Origin: Pseudomonas entomophila
GTDB taxonomy: Bacteria; Pseudomonadota; Gammaproteobacteria; Pseudomonadales; Pseudomonadaceae
Length of the DNA: 57,934 nt
Assembly: GCF_029478665.1 (NCBI RefSeq)
Contig: NZ_JARPQB010000033.1
Span: 1-57,934 of the forward strand
Direction of reading: 5' to 3'
Below the pieces are notes generated by a model that made no database searches, was not told the DNA's origin, and worked only from the letters and a program-made list of their open reading frames with translations. Shown here piece by piece: positions 19,204-28,772 of this stretch. Each line of letters starts with the position of its first letter. The first letter of the stretch is position 1. A program made the translations under genes and the position numbers.

Positions 19204-20811
19204 ATGACCGACCAGACTACCCGCCTGCCGATCCGCCGCGCCCTGATCAGCGTCTCCGACAAGACCGGTATCCTCGAATTCGCCCGTGAGCTGCAGCAGC
19301 TCGGTGTCGAGATCCTGTCCACCGGCGGCACCTACAAGCTGCTCAAGGATAACGGCGTGAACGCGGTGGAAGTGGCCGACTACACCGGCTTCGCCGAAAT
19401 GATGGACGGCCGGGTCAAGACCCTGCATCCGAAGATCCACGGCGGCATCCTCGGCCGTCGCGGCACCGACGACGCCATCATGAACGAGCACGGCATCAAG
19501 CCGATCGACCTGGTCGCGGTCAACCTGTATCCGTTCGAAGCCACCATCAGCAAGCCGGGCTGCGACCTGCCCACCGCCATCGAGAACATCGACATCGGCG
19601 GCCCGACCATGGTCCGTTCGGCGGCGAAGAACCACAAGGACGTCGCCATCGTGGTCAACGCCAGCGACTACGCCGGTGTCGTCGACAGCCTCAAGGCTGG
19701 CGGCCTGACTTACGCCCAGCGCTTCGACCTGATGCTCAAGGCCTTCGAGCACACCGCCGCCTACGACGGCATGATCGCCAACTACATGGGCACCATCGAC
19801 CAGGCTAAAGCGACCCTGTCGACCGAAGACCGCAGCGAGTTCCCGCGCACCTTCAACAGCCAGTTCGTCAAGGCCCAGGAAATGCGCTACGGCGAGAACC
19901 CGCACCAGAGCGCGGCGTTCTACGTCGAGGCGAAGAAAGGCGAAGCCAGCATTTCCACCGCCATCCAGCTGCAGGGCAAAGAGCTGTCGTTCAACAACGT
20001 GGCCGACACCGACGCCGCGCTGGAGTGCGTGAAGAGCTTCGTCAAGCCAGCCTGCGTCATCGTCAAGCACGCCAACCCGTGCGGCGTCGCGGTCGTCCCG
20101 GAAGACGAAGGCGGCATCCGCAAGGCCTACGACCTGGCCTACGCCACCGACACCGAATCGGCCTTCGGCGGCATCATCGCCTTCAACCGCGAGCTGGATG
20201 GCGAAACCGCGAAAGCCATCGTCGAACGCCAGTTCGTCGAAGTGATCATCGCCCCGAAAATCTCCCAGGCCGCCCGCGAAGTCGTGGCCGCCAAGCAGAA
20301 CGTGCGTCTGCTGGAGTGCGGCGAATGGCCAACCGAGCGCGCCGCCGGTTGGGACTTCAAGCGCGTCAACGGTGGCCTGCTGGTGCAGAGCCGCGACATC
20401 GGCATGATCAGCGCCGACGACCTGAAGATCGTCACCCAGCGCGCCCCGACCGAGCAGGAAATCCACGACTTGGTGTTCGCCTGGAAAGTCGCCAAGTTCG
20501 TCAAGTCCAACGCCATCGTCTACGCCAAGAACCGCCAGACCATCGGCGTCGGCGCCGGCCAGATGAGCCGTGTCAACTCCGCGCGCATCGCCGCTATCAA
20601 GGCCGAGCACGCCGGCCTGCAGGTGCAGGGCGCGGTCATGGCCTCGGACGCGTTCTTCCCGTTCCGCGACGGCATCGACAATGCGGCTAAAGTGGGTATC
20701 AGCGCCGTGATCCAGCCGGGTGGTTCGATGCGTGACGCCGAGGTGATTGCTGCCGCTGATGAAGCCGGCATCGCCATGGTGTTCACCGGCATGCGCCACT
20801 TCCGCCACTAA
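19204..20811 (+). CDS. purH: Bifunctional AICAR transformylase / IMP cyclohydrolase
   Basis: PurH carries out the last two steps of purine synthesis, formylating AICAR and closing the ring to IMP. It has 535 residues. The N-terminal cyclohydrolase (ALISVSDKTGILEFARELQQLG, STGGTYKLL, GRVKTLHPKIHGGIL) precedes the transformylase (RYGENPHQSAAFY, catalytic KHANPCGVAV, TDTESAFGGIIAFNR). ATG 19204 gives the usual MTDQTTRLPIRRALIS start; an ATG 12 bases earlier is in frame. purD follows after about 130 bases with a REP pair between them. Confidence 0.98.
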   Translation: MTDQTTRLPIRRALISVSDKTGILEFARELQQLGVEILSTGGTYKLLKDNGVNAVEVADYTGFAEMMDGRVKTLHPKIHGGILGRRGTDDAIMNEHGIKPIDLVAVNLYPFEATISKPGCDLPTAIENIDIGGPTMVRSAAKNHKDVAIVVNASDYAGVVDSLKAGGLTYAQRFDLMLKAFEHTAAYDGMIANYMGTIDQAKATLSTEDRSEFPRTFNSQFVKAQEMRYGENPHQSAAFYVEAKKGEASISTAIQLQGKELSFNNVADTDAALECVKSFVKPACVIVKHANPCGVAVVPEDEGGIRKAYDLAYATDTESAFGGIIAFNRELDGETAKAIVERQFVEVIIAPKISQAAREVVAAKQNVRLLECGEWPTERAAGWDFKRVNGGLLVQSRDIGMISADDLKIVTQRAPTEQEIHDLVFAWKVAKFVKSNAIVYAKNRQTIGVGAGQMSRVNSARIAAIKAEHAGLQVQGAVMASDAFFPFRDGIDNAAKVGISAVIQPGGSMRDAEVIAAADEAGIAMVFTGMRHFRH

Positions 20812-20838
20812 TCAGATACCAGGCCGATCCCGGGCCCT

Positions 20839-20907
20839 GTAGGAGCGGATTCATCCGCGATGCGATGCTGGACTCACCGCCGCAATCGCGAATGAATCCG
20901 CTCCTAC
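20839..20907. repeat. Inverted REP pair between purH and purD
   Basis: A direct copy (20839-20861) and inverse copy (20885-20907) have stem GCGGATTCATCCGC. The flanking GGGCCCTGTAG / CTACAAGGGCC bases extend the inverted repeat, so the whole region can form one long hairpin inside the likely purHD transcript. Confidence 0.85.
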
Positions 20908-20943
20908 AAGGGCCGGGGATCGCCGCCAGACAGAGGTTTTGAC

Positions 20944-22239
20944 ATGAAAGTTTTGATCATCGGCAGCGGCGGCCGCGAGCACGCCCTGGCCTGGAAAGTC
21001 GCCCAGGACCCACGCGTCGAGAAAGTCTTCGTCGCCCCGGGCAACGCCGGCACCGCCATTGAAGCCAAGTGCGAGAACGTCGCCATCGACGTCACCGCCC
21101 TGGAACAACTGGCCGACTTCGCCGAAAAGAACGTCGACCTGACCATCGTCGGCCCTGAGGCACCGCTGGTCATCGGCGTGGTCGACCTGTTCCGCAGCCG
21201 TGGCCTGGACTGCTTCGGCCCGACCAAGGGCGCGGCCCAGCTGGAAGGCTCGAAAGCCTTCACCAAGGATTTCCTGGCTCGCCACAAGATTCCCACCGCC
21301 GACTACCAGAACTTCACCGAGATCGAGCCGGCCCTGGCCTACCTGCGTGAGAAAGGCGCCCCCATCGTGATCAAGGCCGACGGCCTGGCCGCCGGCAAGG
21401 GCGTGATCGTCGCCATGACCCTGCAGGAAGCCGAAGACGCCGTACGCGACATGCTCGCCGGCAATGCCTTCGGTGAAGCCGGTTCGCGTGTGGTGATCGA
21501 AGAATTCCTCGACGGCGAGGAAGCCAGCTTCATCGTCATGGTCGACGGCCACAATGTGCTGCCCATGGCCACCAGCCAGGACCACAAGCGCGTAGGCGAC
21601 AAGGACACCGGCCCGAACACCGGTGGCATGGGCGCCTACTCCCCCGCCCCGGTGGTCACCGCCGACGTGCACCAGCGCGTGATGGACCAGGTGATCTGGC
21701 CGACCGTGCGTGGCATGGCCGAGGAAGGCAACGTCTACACCGGCTTCCTCTACGCGGGCCTGATGATCGACAAGGCGGGCAACCCCAAGGTCATCGAGTT
21801 CAACTGCCGCTTCGGCGACCCGGAGACGCAACCGGTCATGCTGCGCCTTGAGTCGAGCCTGGTACTGCTGGTGGAAGCCGCGTTCGCCAAGGCCCTGGAC
21901 AAGGTCGAAGCACAGTGGGATCCACGCCCGAGCCTGGGCGTGGTGCTGGCTGCCGGTGGCTACCCGGGCGACTACAACAAGGGCGACGTGATCAGCGGCC
22001 TGGACGCTGCCGCCAAGCTCGAAGGCAAGGTGTTCCATGCCGGTACCTCGCTCAAGGATGGCCAGGTCGTGACCCACGGCGGCCGCGTACTGTGCGCCAC
22101 CGCGATGGGCGACACCGTGGCCCAGGCGCAGCAGCAGGCCTACCGCCTGGCCGAGCAGGTCAAGTGGAACGGCAGCTTCCACCGTACTGACATCGGCTAT
22201 CGGGCCATCGCCCGCGAGCGCGGTGAACACCAGCAGTAA
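20944..22239 (+). CDS. purD: Phosphoribosylamine-glycine ligase
   Basis: PurD joins glycine to 5-phosphoribosylamine with ATP, the second step of purine synthesis. It has 431 residues of ATP-grasp fold: N-terminal MKVLIIGSGGREHALAWK, the ATP-binding loop IVIKADGLAAGKGVIVA, the signature NTGGMGAYSPAP, and FNCRFGDPETQPVM. The spacing after purH (about 130 bases with a REP pair) suggests shared but possibly uneven expression. Confidence 0.98.
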   Translation: MKVLIIGSGGREHALAWKVAQDPRVEKVFVAPGNAGTAIEAKCENVAIDVTALEQLADFAEKNVDLTIVGPEAPLVIGVVDLFRSRGLDCFGPTKGAAQLEGSKAFTKDFLARHKIPTADYQNFTEIEPALAYLREKGAPIVIKADGLAAGKGVIVAMTLQEAEDAVRDMLAGNAFGEAGSRVVIEEFLDGEEASFIVMVDGHNVLPMATSQDHKRVGDKDTGPNTGGMGAYSPAPVVTADVHQRVMDQVIWPTVRGMAEEGNVYTGFLYAGLMIDKAGNPKVIEFNCRFGDPETQPVMLRLESSLVLLVEAAFAKALDKVEAQWDPRPSLGVVLAAGGYPGDYNKGDVISGLDAAAKLEGKVFHAGTSLKDGQVVTHGGRVLCATAMGDTVAQAQQQAYRLAEQVKWNGSFHRTDIGYRAIARERGEHQQ

Positions 22240-22291
22240 TACTGCACCGAATGGCCGCCGCGCCCGGTGCGTGCGGCCTTCGGCTCGTCGA

Positions 22292-22311
22292 CAAGGCCCT
22301 TCGGGGCCTTG
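22292..22311. terminator. CAAGGCCC-TTCG-GGGCCTTG hairpin after purD
   Basis: A perfect 8-bp stem closes a UUCG-type tetraloop about 50 bases after the purD stop. There is no good T-run, so it may be a weak terminator or an mRNA 3' stabiliser. Confidence 0.5.
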
Positions 22312-22374
22312 CCTTCGCCTTGGCGCGCCGCGCATAGTTGTTACCCGGCACATTAGCTAAGAAGGGATTTCGTC

Positions 22375-25149
22375 GTGCGTCGGCTTCGGATTGCCATTGC
22401 CCTGATCGTCAGCCTGCTGACCCTGCTCTGCCTGCTCCCGGCCAACGCCGACCAGGCCGGGGGTTGGTCCGCGCTGCTCGACGAGCAGGCCAACCTGCAG
22501 CTTTCCGACGTACGCTCCGAGCGTTACCGCAACCAGTTCAGCCCACTGGCCCTCGAAGAACTGGATGCCGCCCTCCCCGACCAGGCGCTGTGGCTGCATT
22601 ACCGCCTGGAACCGAACGACCAGGAGCAACTGGTCCGTATCTTCGCTCCCGACCTGTCCCGCCTGGACCTCTACGCCCTCGAAGACGGCAAGCTGCTACG
22701 CCAGTTGCACCACGGCAGGCAAGGAGATGGCATCAGCCCAACCCAGCGTGGCCGGGACCATGTGCTGCCGTTGCCGCACAGTAGCCAACCGCTGGATATC
22801 TACCTGCGGCTGGTCTCCGAGCACCAGTTGCGCCCGGCCATCAGTGTCGAGTCCACCGCCCACGCCGCCGCCGACCAGCGCCAGTCGCTGCTGTTCGGCC
22901 TGCTGTTCGGCGGGCTGATAATGCTGATCCTGCATAACCTGATCCGCTTCGCCTACACCCGCTCCAGCACCACGCTGGTGCTGGCGCTGTACCACGCCCT
23001 GATGCTGCTCAGCGCCCTTATCCTGCTTAACCTCAGCGGCCCCTGGTGGCACCTGTGGTACAGCGCCCAGACCCCGGCCGCCTACCTCACCCTGGTGCTG
23101 GCGGGCCTGGCCGGCCTGTATTTCACCGTGCATTTCTTCTCACCCTGCGGCTCGGCGCGGCTCACCCGTCTGTTGCATCTGGAAATGCTGGTGGCAGGTG
23201 TCAGCGGCCTGGTGTTGCTGTTCGTCGATACGTTGCCGCTGAATCTGATGACCTATGCCCTGCTCGCCATCGGCAGCCTGAGCATGTTGCTGGTCAGCTG
23301 CTATCACTGGCATCGGGGCTACACGCCTGCGCGCCTGTTCGCCGTGGCCATGCTGGTCTACAACCTCGGTGGCCTGGTGCTGCTGCCGGCGCTGCTGGGC
23401 CTGACCCGCACCCCGACGCCCTGGCTGCTGTGCATCCTCATGGCCTTGACCGTGGCCAGCGGCCTGCTGCTCAACCTGGCCGTCAGCGAACGCCTGCGGC
23501 GCATCAGCGAGGAACGCTTCCGCGCCAGCCGCGCCCTGGCTGCCAGCGACGCCGAGATCAACGCCAAGGCCGAGTTCCTGGCCAAGATCAGCCACGAAAT
23601 CCGCACCCCCATGAACGGCGTGCTGGGCATGACCGAGCTGCTGCTGGACACCCCCCTGTCGGTCAAGCAGCGCGACTATGTGCAGACCATCCACAGCGCC
23701 GGCAACGAATTGCTCACCCTGATCAACGAGATTCTCGATATCTCCAAGCTCGAGTCGCGGCAGATCGAACTCGACGATGTGCAGTTCGACCTCAACGCCC
23801 TGATCGAGGACTGCCTGAACATCTTCCGGGCCAAAGCCGAGCAGCAGAACATCGAACTGATCAGTTTCACCCAGCCACAGGTGCCACGGGTGGTCAGTGG
23901 CGACCCGACGCGCCTGCGCCAGGCGCTGTCGAGCCTGCTCGACAACGCACTGAAAAACACCGACCAGGGCGAGATCCTGCTGGTGGTCGCCCTCGACCAG
24001 CGTGGCGACGCCCCGCGCCTGCGCATCGCCGTGCAGGACAGCGGCGAGCCCATGCCACCGGCCGAGCGCGACGCCCTGCTGCAAGCCGAACTGCACAGCC
24101 GCCACTTCCTCTCCAGCAACAAGCTCGGCGGCCACCTCGGGCTGGTGATCGCCAAGCAACTGATCGGGCTGATGCAGGGCGAATTCGGCATCAAGACCAG
24201 CACCAGCATGGGCAACACCCTGTGGCTGACGCTGCCACTCGACCCGCTGCGCCTGGAGCAACCGCCCACCGACCTCGACGGCCCGCTGCGCGACGCGCGG
24301 GTGCTGGTGGTCGACGACAACGACACCTGCCGCAAGGTGCTGGTGCAGCAATGCAGTGCCTGGGGCATGAACGTCAGCGCGGTGCCATCGGGCAAGGAGG
24401 CGCTGGCACTGCTGCGCACCAAGGCGCACCTGCGCGACTACTTCGATGCCGTGCTGCTGGACCAGAACATGCCCGGCATGACCGGCATGCAACTGGCGGC
24501 CAAGATCAAGGAAGACCCGAGCCTGAACCATGACATCCTGGTGGTCATGCTCACTGGCATCAGCAACGCACCCAGTAAAGTCATCGCGCGTAATGCCGGG
24601 GTCAAGCGCATTCTCGCCAAGCCGGTGGCCGGCTACACGCTCAAGACCACCCTCGCCGAAGAACTGGCCCTGCGTGGCCGCGAGCAAGCGCCCCCAGCAT
24701 TACCGGGCAGCATCCCGCAGCCATTGGACCTGCCCAACGACTTCCGCATCCTGGTGGCCGAGGACAACAGTATCTCGACCAAAGTCATCCGCGGCATGCT
24801 CGGCAAGCTCAACCTCGAGCCGGACACCGCCAGCAATGGCGAGGAAGCCCTGCAGGCGATGAAGGCCAGGCACTACGACCTGGTCCTGATGGACTGCGAG
24901 ATGCCGGTGCTCGATGGCTTCTCCGCCACGCAACAGCTGCGCGCCTGGGAATCCGCCAATGGCCGCCCACGCACCCCGGTGGTGGCATTGACCGCGCATA
25001 TCCTCAGCGAGCACAAGGAGCGCGCGCGCCTGGCGGGCATGGACGGACACATGGCCAAGCCGGTGGAGCTGTCGCAGTTGCGCGAGCTGATCCAGTTCTG
25101 GGCGGGGCAGCGGCAGGTGGTCTCCGACGACACCACGCACATCCTGTAG
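22375..25149 (+). CDS. retS: Hybrid sensor kinase RetS
   Basis: RetS switches pseudomonads between acute and sessile programmes by interfering with GacS and so with the RsmY/Z-RsmA cascade. It has 924 residues: a signal peptide (to about 26), a 7TMR-DISMED2 periplasmic sensor (about 40-175), a seven-helix membrane block (about 180-385), HisKA with H407 (KISHEIRTPMNG), an HATPase domain, then two receiver domains with D696 (LLDQNMPG) and D840 (LMDCEMPVLDG). The GTG start has AAGGGA 8 bases upstream. The architecture and the purD neighbour match P. aeruginosa RetS. Confidence 0.95.
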   Translation: MRRLRIAIALIVSLLTLLCLLPANADQAGGWSALLDEQANLQLSDVRSERYRNQFSPLALEELDAALPDQALWLHYRLEPNDQEQLVRIFAPDLSRLDLYALEDGKLLRQLHHGRQGDGISPTQRGRDHVLPLPHSSQPLDIYLRLVSEHQLRPAISVESTAHAAADQRQSLLFGLLFGGLIMLILHNLIRFAYTRSSTTLVLALYHALMLLSALILLNLSGPWWHLWYSAQTPAAYLTLVLAGLAGLYFTVHFFSPCGSARLTRLLHLEMLVAGVSGLVLLFVDTLPLNLMTYALLAIGSLSMLLVSCYHWHRGYTPARLFAVAMLVYNLGGLVLLPALLGLTRTPTPWLLCILMALTVASGLLLNLAVSERLRRISEERFRASRALAASDAEINAKAEFLAKISHEIRTPMNGVLGMTELLLDTPLSVKQRDYVQTIHSAGNELLTLINEILDISKLESRQIELDDVQFDLNALIEDCLNIFRAKAEQQNIELISFTQPQVPRVVSGDPTRLRQALSSLLDNALKNTDQGEILLVVALDQRGDAPRLRIAVQDSGEPMPPAERDALLQAELHSRHFLSSNKLGGHLGLVIAKQLIGLMQGEFGIKTSTSMGNTLWLTLPLDPLRLEQPPTDLDGPLRDARVLVVDDNDTCRKVLVQQCSAWGMNVSAVPSGKEALALLRTKAHLRDYFDAVLLDQNMPGMTGMQLAAKIKEDPSLNHDILVVMLTGISNAPSKVIARNAGVKRILAKPVAGYTLKTTLAEELALRGREQAPPALPGSIPQPLDLPNDFRILVAEDNSISTKVIRGMLGKLNLEPDTASNGEEALQAMKARHYDLVLMDCEMPVLDGFSATQQLRAWESANGRPRTPVVALTAHILSEHKERARLAGMDGHMAKPVELSQLRELIQFWAGQRQVVSDDTTHIL

Positions 25150-25229
25150 CAGCGGCTTCAGCCGCGATCACCCGCAAAAGCGGGTGCCACGCACCGAGGC
25201 GGCTGCTTCGCGGCTGAAGCCGCTCCTAC
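25146..25229. repeat. Inverted REP pair between retS and marC
   Basis: A slightly decayed direct copy (25146-25168, GTAGCAGC) faces an intact inverse copy (25207-25229) with stem GCGGCTTCAGCCGC. The first base of the pair overlaps the last codons of retS. Confidence 0.8.
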
Positions 25230-25279
25230 AGGTTCCGTGCTATACAGGTGCCACCCATTCCCGCCGCGGACTCAGCGCC

Positions 25280-25876
25280 ATGCTCCATGAGTTGTTCAGC
25301 GTCTACCTGAAGATGCTCGTGCTCTACAGCCCATTCTTCGTGCTGTCGTGTTTCATCGGGCTCACCCGTGGCCACTCCAGCAAGGAGCGCAAGCAACTGG
25401 CCTGGCGCGTGGCCATCGCCACATTGGTCGCCAGCGTGCTGCTCTATCTGTTCGGGCGGGTGATCTTCGGCGTGTTCGGCATCACCGCCGACGCATTCCG
25501 CATCGGTGCCGGCTCGGTACTGTTCATCTCGGCGCTGGGCATGGCCCAGGGCAAGTCGGCGGTGCAGACCGACAACGTGCAGCAGGACGTGACCATCGTG
25601 CCACTGACCATCCCCTTGACCGTCGGCCCCGGCACCATCGGCGCGCTGCTGGTGATGGGCGTGGGCCAACCGCATTGGGACGACAAACTGCTGGCCATCG
25701 TCAGCATCGCGCTGGCCAGCTTCACCGTGGGCCTGGTGCTGTACCTCTCGCACCGCATCGAGCGGTTGCTCGGCGACCAGGGCCTGCAGATCGTCAGCCG
25801 GCTGATGGGGCTGTTCGTCTGCGCCCTGGCGGCACAGATCATCTTCACCGGGATCAAGGGCTACCTGGTACCCTGA
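25280..25876 (+). CDS. MarC family integral membrane protein
   Basis: A protein of 198 residues with about six transmembrane helices: LVLYSPFFVLSCFIGL, LVASVLLYLFGRVIFGVFG, ITADAFRIGAGSVLFISALGM, TIPLTVGPGTIGALLVMG, ALASFTVGLVLYLS and MGLFVCALAAQIIFTGI. The PLTVGPGTIG stretch is the MarC/UPF0056 hallmark. The biological function of the family is unsettled and the earlier link with multiple antibiotic resistance is not supported. ATG 25280 is chosen; the frame runs upstream to 25184 only through REP sequence. Confidence 0.92.
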   Translation: MLHELFSVYLKMLVLYSPFFVLSCFIGLTRGHSSKERKQLAWRVAIATLVASVLLYLFGRVIFGVFGITADAFRIGAGSVLFISALGMAQGKSAVQTDNVQQDVTIVPLTIPLTVGPGTIGALLVMGVGQPHWDDKLLAIVSIALASFTVGLVLYLSHRIERLLGDQGLQIVSRLMGLFVCALAAQIIFTGIKGYLVP

Positions 25877-25932
25877 CCTTGCTTGCCGGGATTACCGCCT
25901 GCCAGCACGGCGTAGACGGCAAACAGGCTGAA

Positions 25933-26280
25933 TCAGAATTCGTATTCCAGTACGTTGTCGAAGCGGCGATCACCCAGGCGCTTTTCCACATGCTCACGCA
26001 CACTGGCGTAATGTTGGGTGTTGAACGCCAACAACGCGGTGCCCGAGTAGTGATATGCCGCATGGTTTTTCCACTCGAACGCCAGGGTATCCAGGTCCCG
26101 GACCATGCCTTTGGTACTGACAGCGGTCTGCACCAGCATCACCTGCCCATCCTCCATCTCCAGGCAAGTCGTCAGGCCAACGGTGCCCCTTTCCTTATCC
26201 TTGAAGTTTCGCTTGAAAAGCTCCTGGGCCTCGGTGATCTTGCCCAGCCCCTCAAGGGCCGCCTCGGCGACCTTGCCCAT
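25933..26280 (-). CDS. Hypothetical protein downstream of cobJ
   Basis: At least 115 residues, not recognised. The segment GLTTCLEMEDGQVMLVQTAVSTKGMVRDLDTLAFEWKNHA is followed by a C-terminal helix-like stretch ending in DNVLEYEF. There is no membrane segment or signal peptide. The start is unclear: ATG 26280 has no ribosome-binding site, and the frame stays open upstream to the cobJ stop (26350-26352), encoding LLNSASQAAFGGPIAEA. It may therefore begin at a non-AUG codon, or be the remaining C-terminal part of a larger gene that once lay here. Confidence 0.5.
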   Translation of the reverse strand: MGKVAEAALEGLGKITEAQELFKRNFKDKERGTVGLTTCLEMEDGQVMLVQTAVSTKGMVRDLDTLAFEWKNHAAYHYSGTALLAFNTQHYASVREHVEKRLGDRRFDNVLEYEF

Positions 26281-26349
26281 GGCCTCGGCGATTGGCCCAC
26301 CGAACGCGGCCTGGGATGCGCTGTTCAGAAGGCCGGTTTTCCTTTCGGG

Positions 26350-28050
26350 TCAGGGCTTCACTGGGTACCAGCGTGGGGTATAGACCCACTCGCCACCGTC
26401 GCCACGGGGGAAGGTGCAAGTGGTCGAGGAGCCGACCAACACCATGGTGCGCATGTCGACCATCCCCGGCAGCAACTCGCCCAGGGTGACAACCCGCAGC
26501 GTCTGCCCCGGCCGCCCGATATCACGGCCCAGGACCACCGGCGTGCTGGCATCGCGATGTCGGCGTACAACCGCCAGCGCCTGGCCCAGTTGGTGAGGCC
26601 TTGCCTTGGAAATCGGGTTGTAGAAGGCCAGGACCAAATCCGCCTCGGCGGCCAGGTCCAGCCGCTTCTCGATGATCGACCAGGGCTTGAGGTTGTCCGA
26701 CAGCGACATCACGCAGAAGTCATGCCCCAGCGGCGCGCCCGCTTGCGCGGCGGTGGCCAGCGAGGCCGAGACACCAGGCAGGATCTCCAGATCGACACGC
26801 TGCCAGGCGGGGTCAGTGGACTCATGCAGCGCTTCGAGCACCGCGGCGGCCATGGCGAACACGCCTGGGTCACCCGACGATACCACCACCACCGAACGCC
26901 CCTGGGCCGCCAGTTCGAAGGCATGGCGGGCACGCTGCATCTCTTCGCGGTTGTCGGTGCAATGCAACACCTGATCCGCGCGGAACGGGCCCGCCATGCG
27001 CACGTAGGTTTCGTAGCCAAGTACGTCCTCGGCGCGCGCCAGCTCCGCCTTGACCGCCGGCACCATCAGTTCGGCGGCGCCCGGTCCCAGGCCGATCACG
27101 GCCAGACGGCCACGGCGCCGGCCAACGCGGTCGATGTCGACAGGTGCTGCGCAAACGGCGTGGGCCAGCCCCATGGACGAACCTACACGCGCTTGTGGTA
27201 GTGCATCAGCCAGCATCCGTTCCAGGCTCTCGGCGGCTGGGGCGAAGCGCAAGCCAACATTCAGTGCCTGGGCAGCCTCGTGCAGGGTTGCTTGCGCCAT
27301 CTCGGTTTCGCTCGCCAACAGGCAGGCCAACGCGGGTTCGGCGATGTTCGCCCGCAGCAGTTCCTCCCGCACCTGTTGCACCAGGTCTGCGCTACCGGCT
27401 GTGACCGCCACCACCACGCAACGCGCATGGATCACCAGTTCGTCACGGCTGGCCGGACGCAGTGCGCTGCCCACGTGGATACTGCGTTGCGCGTCGTCAC
27501 TGGCGGGCAACTGCGCGTGCGCGAGCCACGGCGCGTCACCTTCGACACGCACCGCTTCGCCCGCCAGCAGGTCGGAGACGAAGCGCTTGCCCTGCTCCAG
27601 GTCCGCCAGCGCGTAACCCTCGGGCGGGTTGAGCAGGCAGGTGCCGAAGCGCAACTCGCCACTGGTGGTGATCGCCGCGCTTACACCCAACGTTTCACCG
27701 ATTTCCCGGGCCATGACGTTGACTCCGCCCAGACCACCGAGCAGCGGCACCACGGCGCTGCCGTCCTCGGCCACGGCCAGAACCGGCGGTTCGACACCTT
27801 TTTCGCTCAACAGCGGCGCCAAGGTGCGAATGACGATGCCCGCCGCGCACAGGGCGATGATCGGCGTGTCTTGTTGGTACAGCTCGCGCAGGGTGTCACC
27901 GAAGACTGCGTAGTAACGGTCGGCCTCCTCCACACGCCCTTGCAGGCCATGGATCACGGCCTGTGGATAACGTTGCTGGAGACGCTGCGCGGTGGCCAGG
28001 CTGCCCGGGCCGAGAATGACGATTGCCGGTGCCTTGATCATCCCTGCCAT
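26350..28050 (-). CDS. cobJ: CbiG-CobJ fusion, precorrin-3B C17-methyltransferase
   Basis: A fusion of 566 residues. The N-terminal part (about 8-310) is CbiG-like (GLQGRVEEADRYY, ALCAAGIVIRTLAPLLSEKG, GSSMGLAHAVCAAP). In the anaerobic pathway CbiG opens the delta-lactone. The C-terminal part (about 318-555) is the SAM-dependent CobJ methyltransferase (IGLGPGAAELMVPA, SSGDPGVFAM, LPGVSASLATAAQAGAPLGHDF). CobJ methylates C17 with ring contraction. The start at 28050 overlaps cobI by 13 bases; an alternative ATG at 28041 would overlap it by an ATGA. It is the last corrin gene of the leftward operon. Confidence 0.94.
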   Translation of the reverse strand: MAGMIKAPAIVILGPGSLATAQRLQQRYPQAVIHGLQGRVEEADRYYAVFGDTLRELYQQDTPIIALCAAGIVIRTLAPLLSEKGVEPPVLAVAEDGSAVVPLLGGLGGVNVMAREIGETLGVSAAITTSGELRFGTCLLNPPEGYALADLEQGKRFVSDLLAGEAVRVEGDAPWLAHAQLPASDDAQRSIHVGSALRPASRDELVIHARCVVVAVTAGSADLVQQVREELLRANIAEPALACLLASETEMAQATLHEAAQALNVGLRFAPAAESLERMLADALPQARVGSSMGLAHAVCAAPVDIDRVGRRRGRLAVIGLGPGAAELMVPAVKAELARAEDVLGYETYVRMAGPFRADQVLHCTDNREEMQRARHAFELAAQGRSVVVVSSGDPGVFAMAAAVLEALHESTDPAWQRVDLEILPGVSASLATAAQAGAPLGHDFCVMSLSDNLKPWSIIEKRLDLAAEADLVLAFYNPISKARPHQLGQALAVVRRHRDASTPVVLGRDIGRPGQTLRVVTLGELLPGMVDMRTMVLVGSSTTCTFPRGDGGEWVYTPRWYPVKP

Positions 28051-28772
28051 TTCTCACCCGGCACGATGATCAGCGAGAAGTACGGCGAGGACTGCGGATC
28101 GACTTCATCCAGCGCGACGATCCTCTGGTTGGCCATGGTCGCCCGCTCCACGTACAGCGCACGCCCATCCAGCCCCAGCTCCGCCAGCACCTGGCGCACC
28201 TTGGGGAAGTTGCGCCCCAGCTTCATGATCACGGCGGCGTCGGCATCGGCCAGGCGGCGCTTGAGCGCCTCGTGGGGTAGCACGCCGGAGAGCACGGTGA
28301 GGGTCTGGTTGCGATACACCAGCGGCGCACCGAGCACCGAGGCGCCACCGAGCATCGAACAGACACCTGGGATCACCTGCGCTTCGTAGCGCGAAGCCAG
28401 GCGGTCATGCAGATACATGTAGGAGCCGTAGAAGAAGGGATCGCCTTCGCAGATCACCGCCACATCGCGGCCGGCATCCAGGTGCGCGGCCACTTGCAAG
28501 CCGGCTTCGTCGTAGAAGTCACTGATCACCTGTTCGTAGGAGAGCGGCGCCGGCAGCACTTCGGTGGTCACCGGGTACACCAGCGGCAGCAGGGTCTGTT
28601 CGGCTTGCAGGTGCGCCTCGATGATGCCGAAGGCATTCCCACGCTTGCCCTTGGCCACGAAGTACGCCACCACAGGCGCCTCGCGCAGCAGGCGCAGGGC
28701 CTTGAGCGTGATCAGCTCCGGGTCGCCAGGGCCCACGCCCAGGCCCAGCAGTCGTCCGCGTGCGTGCATCAT
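28038..28772 (-). CDS. cobI: Precorrin-2 C20-methyltransferase
   Basis: CobI transfers a methyl group from SAM to C20 of precorrin-2. It has 244 residues of the tetrapyrrole methylase fold: the N-terminal RGRLLGLGVGPGDPELITLKALRLL, the CEGDPFFYGSYMYLHDRL motif and the IPGVCSMLGGASVLGAPL loop. The start at 28772 lies in an ATGA overlap with the cobH stop, which signals translational coupling. Confidence 0.96.
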   Translation of the reverse strand: MMHARGRLLGLGVGPGDPELITLKALRLLREAPVVAYFVAKGKRGNAFGIIEAHLQAEQTLLPLVYPVTTEVLPAPLSYEQVISDFYDEAGLQVAAHLDAGRDVAVICEGDPFFYGSYMYLHDRLASRYEAQVIPGVCSMLGGASVLGAPLVYRNQTLTVLSGVLPHEALKRRLADADAAVIMKLGRNFPKVRQVLAELGLDGRALYVERATMANQRIVALDEVDPQSSPYFSLIIVPGEKWQG

